From Rheinheimera mangrovi (lineage in GTDB: Bacteria; Pseudomonadota; Gammaproteobacteria; Enterobacterales; Alteromonadaceae), in the NCBI RefSeq assembly GCF_003990335.1, contig NZ_CP034683.1, positions 3,951,501 to 4,015,500 on the forward strand: a stretch of 64,000 nt of DNA. The letters run 5' to 3'. The position numbers were made by a program, and so were the translations under genes. This document shows positions 47,900 through 56,462 of this stretch, in pieces (the stretch's first letter is position 1; each line of letters opens with the position of its first letter). Below the pieces are notes generated by a model. That model worked only from the letters and a program-made list of their open reading frames with translations, ran no database searches and was not told the DNA's origin.

Positions 47900-48940
47900 G
47901 TGACTGAATTAATTCTGCAAACCCCGGACGACTGGCACTTACATTTTCGCGATGGCGATATGCTCAAAGAAACAGTGGCAGCCACTGCCCGCTGCTTTAA
48001 ACGCGCAATCGTTATGCCCAATCTTGTACCTCCTGTGACCAATGCAGCAGAAGCTTTAGCTTACAAAGAACGTATTCTGGCCGCCCGTCCTGCAGGCAGC
48101 AGTTTTGAACCTCTGATGGTGTTGTACCTGACAGACAAAACCACAGCTGAAGACATTAAAGCGGCCAAAGCCGCTGGCGTAGTCGCAGCTAAATTGTATC
48201 CGGCAGGCGCGACCACCAACTCTCATTCCGGTGTCAGTAGCTTAAGTAAGCTTTATCCTGTGCTGGAAGTGATGGCAGAGCAGCAGATGCTGTTGTTGGT
48301 GCACGGTGAAGTGACCGACAGCCATATCGATATTTTTGATCGGGAAAAAGTCTTTATCGATCAGCATTTAACTCAGCTGATAAACACCATTCAAGGCCTG
48401 AAAGTGGTATTTGAACATATCACCACAGCGGACGCTGTTGAATTTGTTAAAGCAGCGCCAGACCGCGTTGCTGCCACCATTACACCTCAGCACTTACTGC
48501 TGAACCGTAACGATATGTTAGTCGGCGGTGTACGCCCGCATAACTACTGCCTGCCAGTATTAAAACGCCGTACGCATCAGGAAGCGTTACGTGCTGTGGT
48601 TGCCACTGGCAATAAGAAATTCTTCCTTGGCACAGATTCAGCACCACACGCTAAACACCGTAAAGAGGCAGCTTGTGGTTGTGCCGGTTGTTACAGCGCC
48701 TGGAGCGCAATTGAACTCTATGCACAGGTGTTTGAAGACTTAGGTTGTCTCGACAAGTTAGAAGGTTTCGCCAGCCACTATGGCCCGGATTTCTACAACC
48801 TGCCACGCAATAGCGGCACCATTACTTTAGTAAAAGAAACCTGGACTGTGCCTGCTGAAATCACCCTGCCGGATGGCAGCCCGATAGTGCCTTTCTTCGC
48901 TGAACAGCAATTAGGCTGGAAGCTGAAACAAGGCCTCTGA
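47900..48940 (+). CDS. pyrC: Dihydroorotase (class II)
   Basis: PyrC closes carbamoyl aspartate to dihydroorotate in pyrimidine synthesis. The 346-residue protein matches the E. coli-type enzyme (348): [13 protein letters not shown] with the HxH zinc ligands, [13 protein letters not shown] with the carboxylated lysine, [18 protein letters not shown] and [16 protein letters not shown] with the catalytic aspartate. The start is the GTG at 47900 behind AGAGGAGAAGCGCT. It has its own promoter region upstream. Confidence 0.97.
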   Translation: MTELILQTPDDWHLHFRDGDMLKETVAATARCFKRAIVMPNLVPPVTNAAEALAYKERILAARPAGSSFEPLMVLYLTDKTTAEDIKAAKAAGVVAAKLYPAGATTNSHSGVSSLSKLYPVLEVMAEQQMLLLVHGEVTDSHIDIFDREKVFIDQHLTQLINTIQGLKVVFEHITTADAVEFVKAAPDRVAATITPQHLLLNRNDMLVGGVRPHNYCLPVLKRRTHQEALRAVVATGNKKFFLGTDSAPHAKHRKEAACGCAGCYSAWSAIELYAQVFEDLGCLDKLEGFASHYGPDFYNLPRNSGTITLVKETWTVPAEITLPDGSPIVPFFAEQQLGWKLKQGL

Positions 48941-49124
48941 TCCTGGAATAAGGGGTCTGAATTGTCAGGCCCCTTTGACTTTTCCTCAGCTGCATTTTCC
49001 GCTCCGTGCACTCTGATAGACATAACAATTTATCTTCACCCTTCTGTCTGGCCAGACGAATTCACCTCGCACAACACAATAGCCGCTAAGTTTTTCACAC
49101 CAGCTTTATGTAAATATATGTAAA

Positions 49125-49148
49125 GATGAAAACCATTCGTATTATAAT
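49125..49148 (+). promoter_or_regulatory. Fur-like box and -10 of the iron-type TonB receptor
   Basis: GATGAAAACCATTCGTATT resembles known Fur boxes (ATGATAACCATTC type) and runs into TATAAT at 49143-49148. It lies about 45 bp upstream of the receptor start, so repression by iron-loaded Fur is likely. Confidence 0.65.
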
Positions 49149-49187
49149 GCGCAGAAAATTCAGGCACTTTTGTTGTATGAGGTTCTT

Positions 49188-51278
49188 ATGAAACACCAGA
49201 CATTACGTCACGCAATCCGACTGGCAGTTACAGGTGTGCCTTTACTGGCCTTTAGTGTGTTGGCCGATGATCAGAACGTTGAACGCATTCAAGTGGTAGG
49301 TCAGGCTCAATCTTACACTGTGGATCAAAGTAGCACCGCGACTAAAACCCCTACAGCCCTCAAAGATATTCCTCAGGCAATCAGCGTCATTACCGAAGAG
49401 TTGATCGATGACCAGGCTATGCAAAATATGTCTGACGTAGTGCGGTATGTGCCAGGTGTCCAAATGCAACAGGGCGAAGGCCACAGAGACGCACCAGTGT
49501 TGCGCGGTAATACCTCTACTGCTGATTTCTTTCTGAATGGTGTGCGTGATGACGTGCAATACTTCCGCGACTTGTACAACGTGAAGCGGGTTGAAGTACT
49601 GAAAGGGCCAAGCGGTATGATCTTTGGTCGTGGCGGCGCAGGAGGCTTAATTAACCGCGTCACTAAACAAGCCAACTGGACAGACGGTCATGCTCTGGAT
49701 CTCGCCCTAGGCAGCTGGCAACAACAAAGAGCCAGCGCCGATCTAAACCATGCAGTGAATGATTCTGTTGCAGCACGGGTAACCGCTTTATATGAAGACT
49801 CGGAAGGCTTTCGCGATTATATGGAGTTAAAGCGTCAGGCTATCAACCCTACTCTGACCTTTAAAGCTTCAGACGCAACCACAGTGGCACTGAGTTATGA
49901 GCATTTTAAAGACGATCGCACCACGGATCGTGGCGTTCCATCGCTCAATGGCCGCCCGGTGGCAGTCCCACGCGAACAGTTTTTCGGTAAACCAGAAGAC
50001 AGCAATTCTGATGCCGTTGTCGACGCCTTTGGCGCTACCGTTAGCCACGATTTTGGCAATAATATCACTCTGACTAACACCACCCGTTATGCCGATTATG
50101 ACAAGTTTTACGGCAACGTCTTTCCGGGCGCAGTGAACGCCCAGACCCAAAGAGTCAGCCTGGCAGCCTATACCAGCGAGACCTTAAGGACCAACCTGAT
50201 GAACCAGACCGATTTGGTGATCCAGGCGGACCTGGCAGGCATGCGTCACACTATGCTGACAGGCGTTGAACTGAACCGACAGAAAACCGACAACCAACGT
50301 CTGACCGGTTACTTCACTGATATCAGCGCCACAGCGACCTCAGACACTGTACCGCTGGCCAACACTATTTATTCTGGTAGCCTGGAGTTTCGCCCAAGCG
50401 CAACAGATGCCAACAACCACAGTGTGGCCAAAACAGCGGCGTTCTACCTGCAGGATCAGATTGAGCTGGACCAAAACTGGCAGGCCATTGTTGGCCTGCG
50501 CTACGACCGCTTTGACGCTGAGCTGTTAAACAACAGAACTTCCGCAGTGCTGGATGCCACTGACAACCTGTTGTCGCCGCGGGCAGGCCTGATTTATCAG
50601 CCTAGCCAGGACCTGTCATTTTATGCCAGCTACAGTTTATCCTATGTGCCACGCGCCGGAGAGCAACTGGCCTCGTTAACTGTCAGCAACCAAGCGCTGG
50701 ATCCGGAAGAATTCACTAATAAAGAAATTGGTATGAAGTGGGAGCTAGGTTCAGGCCTGAATTTCACTACAGCACTGTATCAGTTGGACAGAACCAATGT
50801 AGCAGTGACAGATCCGGCCGACCCGACCCGCACTATTCTGGTAGATGGTCAGCAAGTGCGTGGTCTGGAACTGGAAATGGCAGGGCAGCTGAGCCAGCAC
50901 TGGCAGCTGGTGGCCGGTTTTGCTTATCAGGACAGTGAAATTCAGACGCCAACTGCACAAAATGGTAACCGTCTGGCTCAGGTTCCTAAACAAAGCTTTT
51001 CCTTATGGAACCGTTACCATCTGAACGACTCCATTGCCGCAGGCCTGGGCTGGGTGGCGCAAAGCAGCGGCTTTGCCACCACAGACAATAGTGTCACACT
51101 GCCTGGCTTTGGCAGGCTGGATGCGGCAGTGTTCTACAGCCTGAGCCCGCAACTGCGGGTGCAGCTGAATGTGGAAAACCTGCTGGATAAAACCTATTAC
51201 GCTTCAGCTCATAACAACAATAACATCACTCCAGGTACGCCAAGAGCCTACCGTGTGGGCCTGAGCTATAAGTTCTAA
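49188..51278 (+). CDS. TonB-dependent siderophore receptor
   Basis: A 696-residue outer membrane receptor. A signal peptide (about residues 1-26, ending FSVLADD) precedes the TonB-box-like ERIQVVGQA, the plug (about 50-160, with DIPQAISVITEELIDDQ, VLRGN and KGPSGMIFGRGGAGGLINRVTK), and a 22-strand barrel ending in GTPRAYRVGLSYKF with terminal Phe. Features resemble catecholate and ferrichrome receptors of the FhuA/Fiu type. The ATG at 49188 has GAGG at 49179-49182; a frame opening at 49170 has no support. The Fur-like box upstream supports iron uptake. The exact ligand is unknown. Confidence 0.92.
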   Translation: MKHQTLRHAIRLAVTGVPLLAFSVLADDQNVERIQVVGQAQSYTVDQSSTATKTPTALKDIPQAISVITEELIDDQAMQNMSDVVRYVPGVQMQQGEGHRDAPVLRGNTSTADFFLNGVRDDVQYFRDLYNVKRVEVLKGPSGMIFGRGGAGGLINRVTKQANWTDGHALDLALGSWQQQRASADLNHAVNDSVAARVTALYEDSEGFRDYMELKRQAINPTLTFKASDATTVALSYEHFKDDRTTDRGVPSLNGRPVAVPREQFFGKPEDSNSDAVVDAFGATVSHDFGNNITLTNTTRYADYDKFYGNVFPGAVNAQTQRVSLAAYTSETLRTNLMNQTDLVIQADLAGMRHTMLTGVELNRQKTDNQRLTGYFTDISATATSDTVPLANTIYSGSLEFRPSATDANNHSVAKTAAFYLQDQIELDQNWQAIVGLRYDRFDAELLNNRTSAVLDATDNLLSPRAGLIYQPSQDLSFYASYSLSYVPRAGEQLASLTVSNQALDPEEFTNKEIGMKWELGSGLNFTTALYQLDRTNVAVTDPADPTRTILVDGQQVRGLELEMAGQLSQHWQLVAGFAYQDSEIQTPTAQNGNRLAQVPKQSFSLWNRYHLNDSIAAGLGWVAQSSGFATTDNSVTLPGFGRLDAAVFYSLSPQLRVQLNVENLLDKTYYASAHNNNNITPGTPRAYRVGLSYKF

Positions 51279-51284
51279 CCTGAC

Positions 51285-52784
51285 TCAGGCACACTGATAA
51301 CAGCCCGGCTGCCGGGGGCAACTGCTGCCTCTGGCACAAATCAGCTGGGCTGGCTTTTCCATACTGCGTTGTACCCACTGAATATTCAGCACGTTAGCTA
51401 CTGTATTTAAAGTGCTGCGAATAGCTTTTGGTACCATAGCCCCACCCTGAGCCCTGACACAAAGTTGCTTCAGCTCCTGCGCCATAGTATCGACGTCTAT
51501 GCCCTGAGCCTCGATCGCAGGATTTAAGTCTATTCCGGCACAAAGCACATGAGCATTGCCCGCCAAATCAGAGACTTTAGTCGATTCACAACAATAAATC
51601 CGAGGCTGGCCCTGTACATCAAGAATAGACAGCTGCGCTGAATGCGCTGAATCCGCAGCCTCAAACATCCTAAAAACAGCCCAGTGCTGACAGGGGTCTT
51701 CCACCTGACGCATATTGCCCCAGGGCAGTGGAATACCGTTGCCCCGGTACACAGCTTTCAGTTTGCCCGGCGTATAAGCATCGAAATAATGCCAGTGGCT
51801 ATATGGCGACACAGCTGTCATCCGGCGCATAGCCACCGAAGCCGAAACACCTGCTAACCGGTGTGAGCTGATTTCATAGCCTTGTTTATCCAGCAACTGG
51901 CGAAACGGCATTTTAGGGCACAATAAAGCACCAGCAAAAAAGCTCGATTCAAAGTCGCGCCAGGCATGCAAAATATCCTGCGGAGCTACAGCACTATCGT
52001 CTGTTGGCACAGATTCAAAAGCACCACCGACCATCATGCCGCTTTTCACGCCATCCTTGTTATGCAGCACTGCATGGCCAATATGCACAGCCAGCTCGTA
52101 TTTCAGTCGGGTCGGCCACTGCTGCAGTAACTTATTTAAATGCAGAGTTGCGGGCGGCAGAAAATACGAAGTCGGCACGTTTTTCGACAATACGCCCAGC
52201 TCGTCCAGTACTTCTTTTGGCGTTTGCTCAAACCAGCGCACCTGCAGACCCAATTGCTGCACTATCTGCATTAAATCTTCCACCGACAAGGGCATACGCT
52301 TTAGGCCCACTTCTTCAGCGGCTCTTTCCAGCTCAGGAAAATGATTTTGATGATGCTCCTGATGCGCGCGGATCAGTAACTGCGCAAACTGCCGACCGCT
52401 AATACCGGTTTGGGACAACATCTCCGGTATCGCAATTTGCAGAATATCGTTAGAAAACAAAAAGCCCGGTTCCAGCGCCATACCAGACACACCGCCCCTA
52501 CTGCCTTTTTGCGGTGTGATATCCAGTTGCTGCTCTTCACCATCAAGAAACCATTCCACTTCTTTTTGAAAAACTTCAGCAATGACTTGCAGCATATCCA
52601 GGCTCGGCACCCGCTTGCCACGCTCAATCATCGACAAATAAGACACTGACGGCGCGTACTCAGAGTTCACTCTGATGCAGCGGGTCGACAAGTCTTCCAT
52701 CGTCAAATTATTCCGTTTCCTCAGGTTTCTGATCTTAGTACCAAGGAAATGCGACTTTCTGAGTAAACTTTTATTAGCTGTCAT
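51285..52784 (-). CDS. XRE regulator with degenerate IrrE-like domain (ScfR/RamB type, possible DUF3612)
   Basis: A 499-residue transcription factor. The N-terminal helix-turn-helix (about residues 14-80, LGTKIRNLRKRNNLTMEDLS and YLSMIERGKRVPSLDMLQVIAEVF) is followed by a large domain with an IrrE-like pattern: KYELAVHIGHAVLH where active members carry HExxH, and ESSFFAGALLCPKMPF. The zinc-binding HExxH glutamate is missing (HIGHA), so peptidase activity is doubtful. The C-terminus has a Cys-rich end (CARGSSCPRQPGCYQCA). Related RamB and ScfR regulators sense short-chain acyl-CoA or acetate metabolism. The ATG at 52784 is preferred; the frame extends to 52829 but would run through a palindrome that looks like its operator. 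Confidence 0.75.
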   Translation of the reverse strand: MTANKSLLRKSHFLGTKIRNLRKRNNLTMEDLSTRCIRVNSEYAPSVSYLSMIERGKRVPSLDMLQVIAEVFQKEVEWFLDGEEQQLDITPQKGSRGGVSGMALEPGFLFSNDILQIAIPEMLSQTGISGRQFAQLLIRAHQEHHQNHFPELERAAEEVGLKRMPLSVEDLMQIVQQLGLQVRWFEQTPKEVLDELGVLSKNVPTSYFLPPATLHLNKLLQQWPTRLKYELAVHIGHAVLHNKDGVKSGMMVGGAFESVPTDDSAVAPQDILHAWRDFESSFFAGALLCPKMPFRQLLDKQGYEISSHRLAGVSASVAMRRMTAVSPYSHWHYFDAYTPGKLKAVYRGNGIPLPWGNMRQVEDPCQHWAVFRMFEAADSAHSAQLSILDVQGQPRIYCCESTKVSDLAGNAHVLCAGIDLNPAIEAQGIDVDTMAQELKQLCVRAQGGAMVPKAIRSTLNTVANVLNIQWVQRSMEKPAQLICARGSSCPRQPGCYQCA

Positions 52785-52793
52785 TTTGTAAAA

Positions 52794-52820
52794 TTCACAC
52801 TGTGAAGTTTTTATTGTGAA
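52794..52820. promoter_or_regulatory. Palindromic operator of the XRE regulator
   Basis: TTCACACTGTGAA (52794-52806) is a near-perfect inverted repeat flanked by A-rich and T-rich arms, and a further TGTGAA half-site lies 14 bp away at 52815-52820. It sits between the two divergent genes and is a candidate binding site for the regulator. Confidence 0.6.
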
Positions 52821-52929
52821 ATTATCCATAAAACTAACATAGACTAAATATCAAGCAACAGCAATGCTGCTTTACTGGCCCTACAGCCTTAAAAACTAAT
52901 TAAAAGCAACACACAACAGGACAACAATC

Positions 52930-53445
52930 ATGAACATGACAGCCACCCAACACTCACACCAGGACCATGATATCCGGGAAGAGATCAGCTACATCGCCGG
53001 GCTGAACCAGAGTCATGTCCGTCAGATCATGGATTACTCCAAAGCTTTTCTGGATAAAGTTTTTCCACTGGACCGCGGCTCTCACCAAGATGTTTGCAGT
53101 TATGTGGTGTATTACCAGCATGTATTGGCTTTTTTTGCCGACGGCAGTAACAGCGGCTTAAAAACTCCGGCGCAGTTTGTCGCTTTTGGCGGCCATCCGG
53201 AACAGCCACAATCGCTGTTGTTAAAAGACGGCGAACGCCATGTCGAATTATTGTTTTGCCACAAAGGCGCGCATGGCTCCATGGATAAAGCTGGTATTGA
53301 AGATATCCAATTGCAGCTGACAGGCGAACAAAATGGCTGGTTCAGTATGATCCGGGGTAACGCTCAACCAGCTCCTTGTATTGCCAGTACACAAAATAGT
53401 CCGTGTTTTCGTGCAAAAGATGGTGGCGATTACCGAGTAAATTAG
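52930..53445 (+). CDS. Hypothetical protein divergent from the XRE regulator
   Basis: I do not recognise this 171-residue protein. It is soluble, has no signal peptide or membrane segment, and begins with a His-rich run (QHSHQDHD) followed by a helical, acidic part and a beta-rich C-terminal half ending in CFRAKDGGDYRVN. It is the only gene divergent from the XRE regulator across the presumed operator, so it is a likely target. If the regulator is of the RamB/ScfR type, a link to acetate, glyoxylate or propionate metabolism is possible, but that is inference. Confidence 0.65.
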   Translation: MNMTATQHSHQDHDIREEISYIAGLNQSHVRQIMDYSKAFLDKVFPLDRGSHQDVCSYVVYYQHVLAFFADGSNSGLKTPAQFVAFGGHPEQPQSLLLKDGERHVELLFCHKGAHGSMDKAGIEDIQLQLTGEQNGWFSMIRGNAQPAPCIASTQNSPCFRAKDGGDYRVN

Positions 53446-53470
53446 TTATAACTAACGCAGTTGATTTTTT

Positions 53471-53499
53471 GTACTCAAAGTAATAGAAATTACGAGTAC
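53471..53499. repeat. Interrupted inverted repeat
   Basis: GTACTC and GAGTAC form outer arms and GTAAT and ATTAC inner arms, with AAA bulged on one side. It lies just after the hypothetical gene and its role is unknown. Confidence 0.4.
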
Positions 53500-53577
53500 A
53501 TATATTTGCCTAACCTGATAAAAATCAGGGGCAAAAAGAATAAAAACAACAGGGGACGATAGACGTTCGACGGGGAG

Positions 53578-53607
53578 AAAAAGGCCAGCAACTTGCTGGC
53601 CTTTTTT
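53578..53607 (+). terminator. Rho-independent terminator
   Basis: AAAAAGGCCAGCAA and TTGCTGGCCTTTTTT pair around a minimal loop and end in a T-run. It is a strong bidirectional terminator, 130 bp after the hypothetical gene and 118 bp before the ZIP transporter gene. Confidence 0.9.
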
Positions 53608-53724
53608 ATATATTTTTAAGGTGTGTGCCAGCACTAAAGCCTGAAATCACACTCAGAGCAAAGTCATCTTGCAGTTTAAGACTGAACTTAATTAACTGAA
53701 ACTCCACCAGCTAAGGGACTGAGC

Positions 53725-54657
53725 ATGAACGAAAAAACTATATCTATAAGTCCAGACTGGTTAAGCGAACTGAAACAACATGCCGGCGAACACAAACTGG
53801 CTGCTGTGGGATTAGCTTTAGCTTTGTTTGCTGTGCTGATTTTACTGGCACAAAGCATAGTGCATTTGTCCAACTCTCCTTCTTCTGAAAACTTAAAGCT
53901 GGCGTTATTAGGCGGCACAGCAGGTTTTGTTGCTACTACCTTAGGCGCTTTGCCCGCTTTGTTATTACGTAGTTTGCCGCAGGCGATGGAAGACAGTTTA
54001 TTAGGTATAGCTGCAGGCATGATGCTGGCGGCCAGTGCATTTTCCTTGTTATTGCCAGGTATTGAAGCAGGCACAGAACTGTTTCAAAGCGACACTTTGG
54101 GAGCTTTGGTGGTGGTGTTTGGTATGTCATTGGGCGTATTGCTGATGCTGGGTTTAGATGCCTTTACCCCACACGAACATGACAAAACAGGCCCTTGTGG
54201 CCCTGGTTATCAGGCCTGCGACCGCATCTGGTTATTTGTTTTTGCTATCGCCTTACACAACTTACCTGAAGGTATGGCGGTGGGCGTTAGTTTTGCTAAT
54301 GGGGATATGTCGGTCGGTTTACCTCTGGCAACAGCCATAGCGCTGCAGGATATACCTGAGGGTTTAGCTGTGGCTTTATCCTTAAGAGCTGCAGGCTTTA
54401 AACCGGGTTTTGCGGTTTTTGTCGCTGCAGCCAGCGGTATTTTAGAACCTATAGGCGCATTAATAGGCGTAGGTTTATCCAGTGGTTTCGCCGCCGCTTA
54501 CCCTATGGGTTTAGGTTTAGCGGCAGGCGCTATGATTTTTGTAGTCTCGCATGAAGTGATCCCAGAAACCCATCGCAACGGCCACCAAACCGCCGCTACT
54601 TTGGGTTTAATGGTTGGTTTTGCGGTGATGATGGTACTCGATACCACTTTAGGCTAA
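53725..54657 (+). CDS. ZIP family metal transporter
   Basis: A 310-residue ZIP transporter with about eight membrane segments. The metal-binding helices HNLPEGMAVGVSF and LQDIPEGLAVALSL, together with LEPIGALIGV and IFVVSHEVIPETHR, are the classical ZIP signatures. Such proteins import zinc or other divalent metals across the inner membrane. The His/Asp-containing loop (FTPHEHDKTG) between segments may help metal binding. Its stop codon directly abuts the stop of the convergent ybaK. Confidence 0.93.
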   Translation: MNEKTISISPDWLSELKQHAGEHKLAAVGLALALFAVLILLAQSIVHLSNSPSSENLKLALLGGTAGFVATTLGALPALLLRSLPQAMEDSLLGIAAGMMLAASAFSLLLPGIEAGTELFQSDTLGALVVVFGMSLGVLLMLGLDAFTPHEHDKTGPCGPGYQACDRIWLFVFAIALHNLPEGMAVGVSFANGDMSVGLPLATAIALQDIPEGLAVALSLRAAGFKPGFAVFVAAASGILEPIGALIGVGLSSGFAAAYPMGLGLAAGAMIFVVSHEVIPETHRNGHQTAATLGLMVGFAVMMVLDTTLG

Positions 54658-55137
54658 CTAATGGTTTTCGTGCTGGCATAAACTCACCAGCTTAGCTTTC
54701 AGGCAAGCCTGCAAATCCGCAGGCTTGAGCCCTATCTCCAGCCCTCTTTTACCAGCGCTGACATAGATAGTTTCAAAACCAGCTGCCGAGTCATCAATAA
54801 AAGTCCGTAGTAGTTTCTTTTGCCCAAGCGGGCTGACACCACCCAGCACATAACCACTGCTGCGCTCTACATCAGCAGCGGCCGCCATAGCGGCCTTTTT
54901 GGCACCAGCAGCTTTGGCTAACTGTTTCATATTCAGCAGCTGATCCACAGGCACTATGGCGGTCACCAGCTCTTTGCTATCGAGTGTTGCCACTAAGGTT
55001 TTAAACACCTGTGGCGCAGCTAAACCCAGCTTGGTCGCAGCTTCAAGACCATAAGATTCAGCTTGAGGATCGTGCTGGTATTCCAATACCTGATGCGGCA
55101 CTTTGAGTTTTTTCAGCAGCAAAACAGCGGGTGTCAT
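54658..55137 (-). CDS. ybaK: Cys-tRNA(Pro) deacylase YbaK
   Basis: YbaK hydrolyses mischarged Cys-tRNA(Pro), correcting an error of prolyl-tRNA synthetase. The 159-residue protein has TPAVLLLKKLKVPHQVLEYQHDP, the catalytic-lysine block APQVFKTLV and YVLGGVSPLGQKK, as in E. coli YbaK (159). The ATG at 55137 follows AAGGA; a GTG one codon upstream would add one residue. It is convergent with the ZIP gene with no bases between the stops. Confidence 0.95.
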   Translation of the reverse strand: MTPAVLLLKKLKVPHQVLEYQHDPQAESYGLEAATKLGLAAPQVFKTLVATLDSKELVTAIVPVDQLLNMKQLAKAAGAKKAAMAAAADVERSSGYVLGGVSPLGQKKLLRTFIDDSAAGFETIYVSAGKRGLEIGLKPADLQACLKAKLVSLCQHENH

Positions 55138-55232
55138 CACAGCATCCTTTACTTGTTTTTAGGCTGCTATTGTGGAAACAAAGGTGCTGAAAAATCAACA
55201 CCTTTGCTCTGTTCTATATCAGGAAGGTCCGC

Positions 55233-56402
55233 TCAGAAAAACAAACTGCTGCGCTGCACAGCAACACGGCCATCAGAGAATAACCAGCGGCCTTTCGCCA
55301 TTACAGCTTTTAACTCCAAAGTGTTTTTATCAATCAGTAATAAGTCGGCATCAGCGCCAAGCTGCAACTGGCCTTTATGCGGCAGCTTTAAAATACGCGC
55401 CGGGTTTGACGTCACAACCCGCAGTGCGTCCTGCACCGGCACACCTAAACGAATCGCATCTGTCATTTCTTCATATAAACTGGCGATACGGCCTTCCCCT
55501 AAACCAACAAAATTATTCTGCGCGTCGAACACGGGCAAAGAGGCATTAGCATCGGACGAAAAAGTCACATGCTGTAAATTCACGCCAGCTTTCACCGCCT
55601 GCAACAAGGCGTCGGCACATTTAATTTCGCCCTGGGCTAAATCCTGAGCCGTAGTGCTGGTGGTTAAGTCGATATAACCGCCCTGAGCCACATAATCAAA
55701 ACCCATTTGCAGCAAGGCCTGATTGCGATTCATATGAGTCGGATAAAACTGGGTAATAGGAATATCGGTGCTGGACGCCACTTGCAGCAGTTGAGCTATA
55801 CCTTCAGGCGAAGGCCCGACATGCACACTAACAATACCGGCTTTACCCGAGAGCATACCGCCCACGCGGGCCTGCGAGGCTAAACGCGCCAGCTCCTGCA
55901 CTGTAGGCTGTGACGAGCGGTGATCGGCTATCGCCACTTCACCTACCCCAATAAACTTGTCGATCAGCACCAGATCCTGCAACAAGTCGCCCATCAGGGT
56001 ATAAGCAGGCACCTGATAAGAGCCGGTATGGCAATAACAAGTTAAACCTTCTTCATCCAGCGCATGCGCCTTAGCCAACAGATTAGTTAAAGTGCGGGTG
56101 ACAGCGTCCGTGCCAAGTACACCCACTAAAGTGGTCACTCCAGCTTCAATCGCATCTGTCACTTTCAGCTCAGAGGTGCGGCTGCGAAATCCACCTTCGC
56201 CACCACCGCCAATAATATGCGCCAGCGAGTCGACTAAACCCGGCACTACATAACAATCACTGGCATCCACTGTTTGCACTATGCTGCCTTCAAGCTCTGC
56301 CTGCTCACCTAAGGCAGCAATTTGACGTCCAGCTACCAGCAGGTTGGTTTGGCCTAAAGGTTCAGGCGAATAACAGATCCCATTTACTATTCTGGTGATC
56401 AT
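55233..56402 (-). CDS. iadA: Isoaspartyl (beta-aspartyl) dipeptidase, IadA family, with altered metal site
   Basis: IadA hydrolyses beta-Asp-X dipeptides in the cytoplasm, including beta-Asp-Arg released from cyanophycin. The 389 residues carry GGGGEGG (E69), Y129 (TGSYQVP), H161/R162 (ADHRSS), H194, H223 and R226 (PTHMNRN) and D284 (SSDANAS), all equivalent to E. coli IadA active-site residues. Two differences stand out: the metal-binding HxH appears as L60-A61-H62 (DSLAHIIGG), so the first ligand is missing, and the carboxylated lysine is replaced by E155 in IGVGEVAIADHR. It lies downstream of a YfcC transporter and a cyanophycinase, which strongly supports a role in degrading beta-aspartyl peptides. 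Confidence 0.88.
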   Translation of the reverse strand: MITRIVNGICYSPEPLGQTNLLVAGRQIAALGEQAELEGSIVQTVDASDCYVVPGLVDSLAHIIGGGGEGGFRSRTSELKVTDAIEAGVTTLVGVLGTDAVTRTLTNLLAKAHALDEEGLTCYCHTGSYQVPAYTLMGDLLQDLVLIDKFIGVGEVAIADHRSSQPTVQELARLASQARVGGMLSGKAGIVSVHVGPSPEGIAQLLQVASSTDIPITQFYPTHMNRNQALLQMGFDYVAQGGYIDLTTSTTAQDLAQGEIKCADALLQAVKAGVNLQHVTFSSDANASLPVFDAQNNFVGLGEGRIASLYEEMTDAIRLGVPVQDALRVVTSNPARILKLPHKGQLQLGADADLLLIDKNTLELKAVMAKGRWLFSDGRVAVQRSSLFF

Positions 56403-56462
56403 AAAAAATCCTTATTGATCCGGCTGACAGCAGCCCTGATTTATAAATCTTAATTATCTGAC

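Noticed and set aside
53452..53634. Small open frame on the minus strand
   Set aside because: It crosses the terminator at 53578-53607 and has no ribosome binding site or recognisable features.
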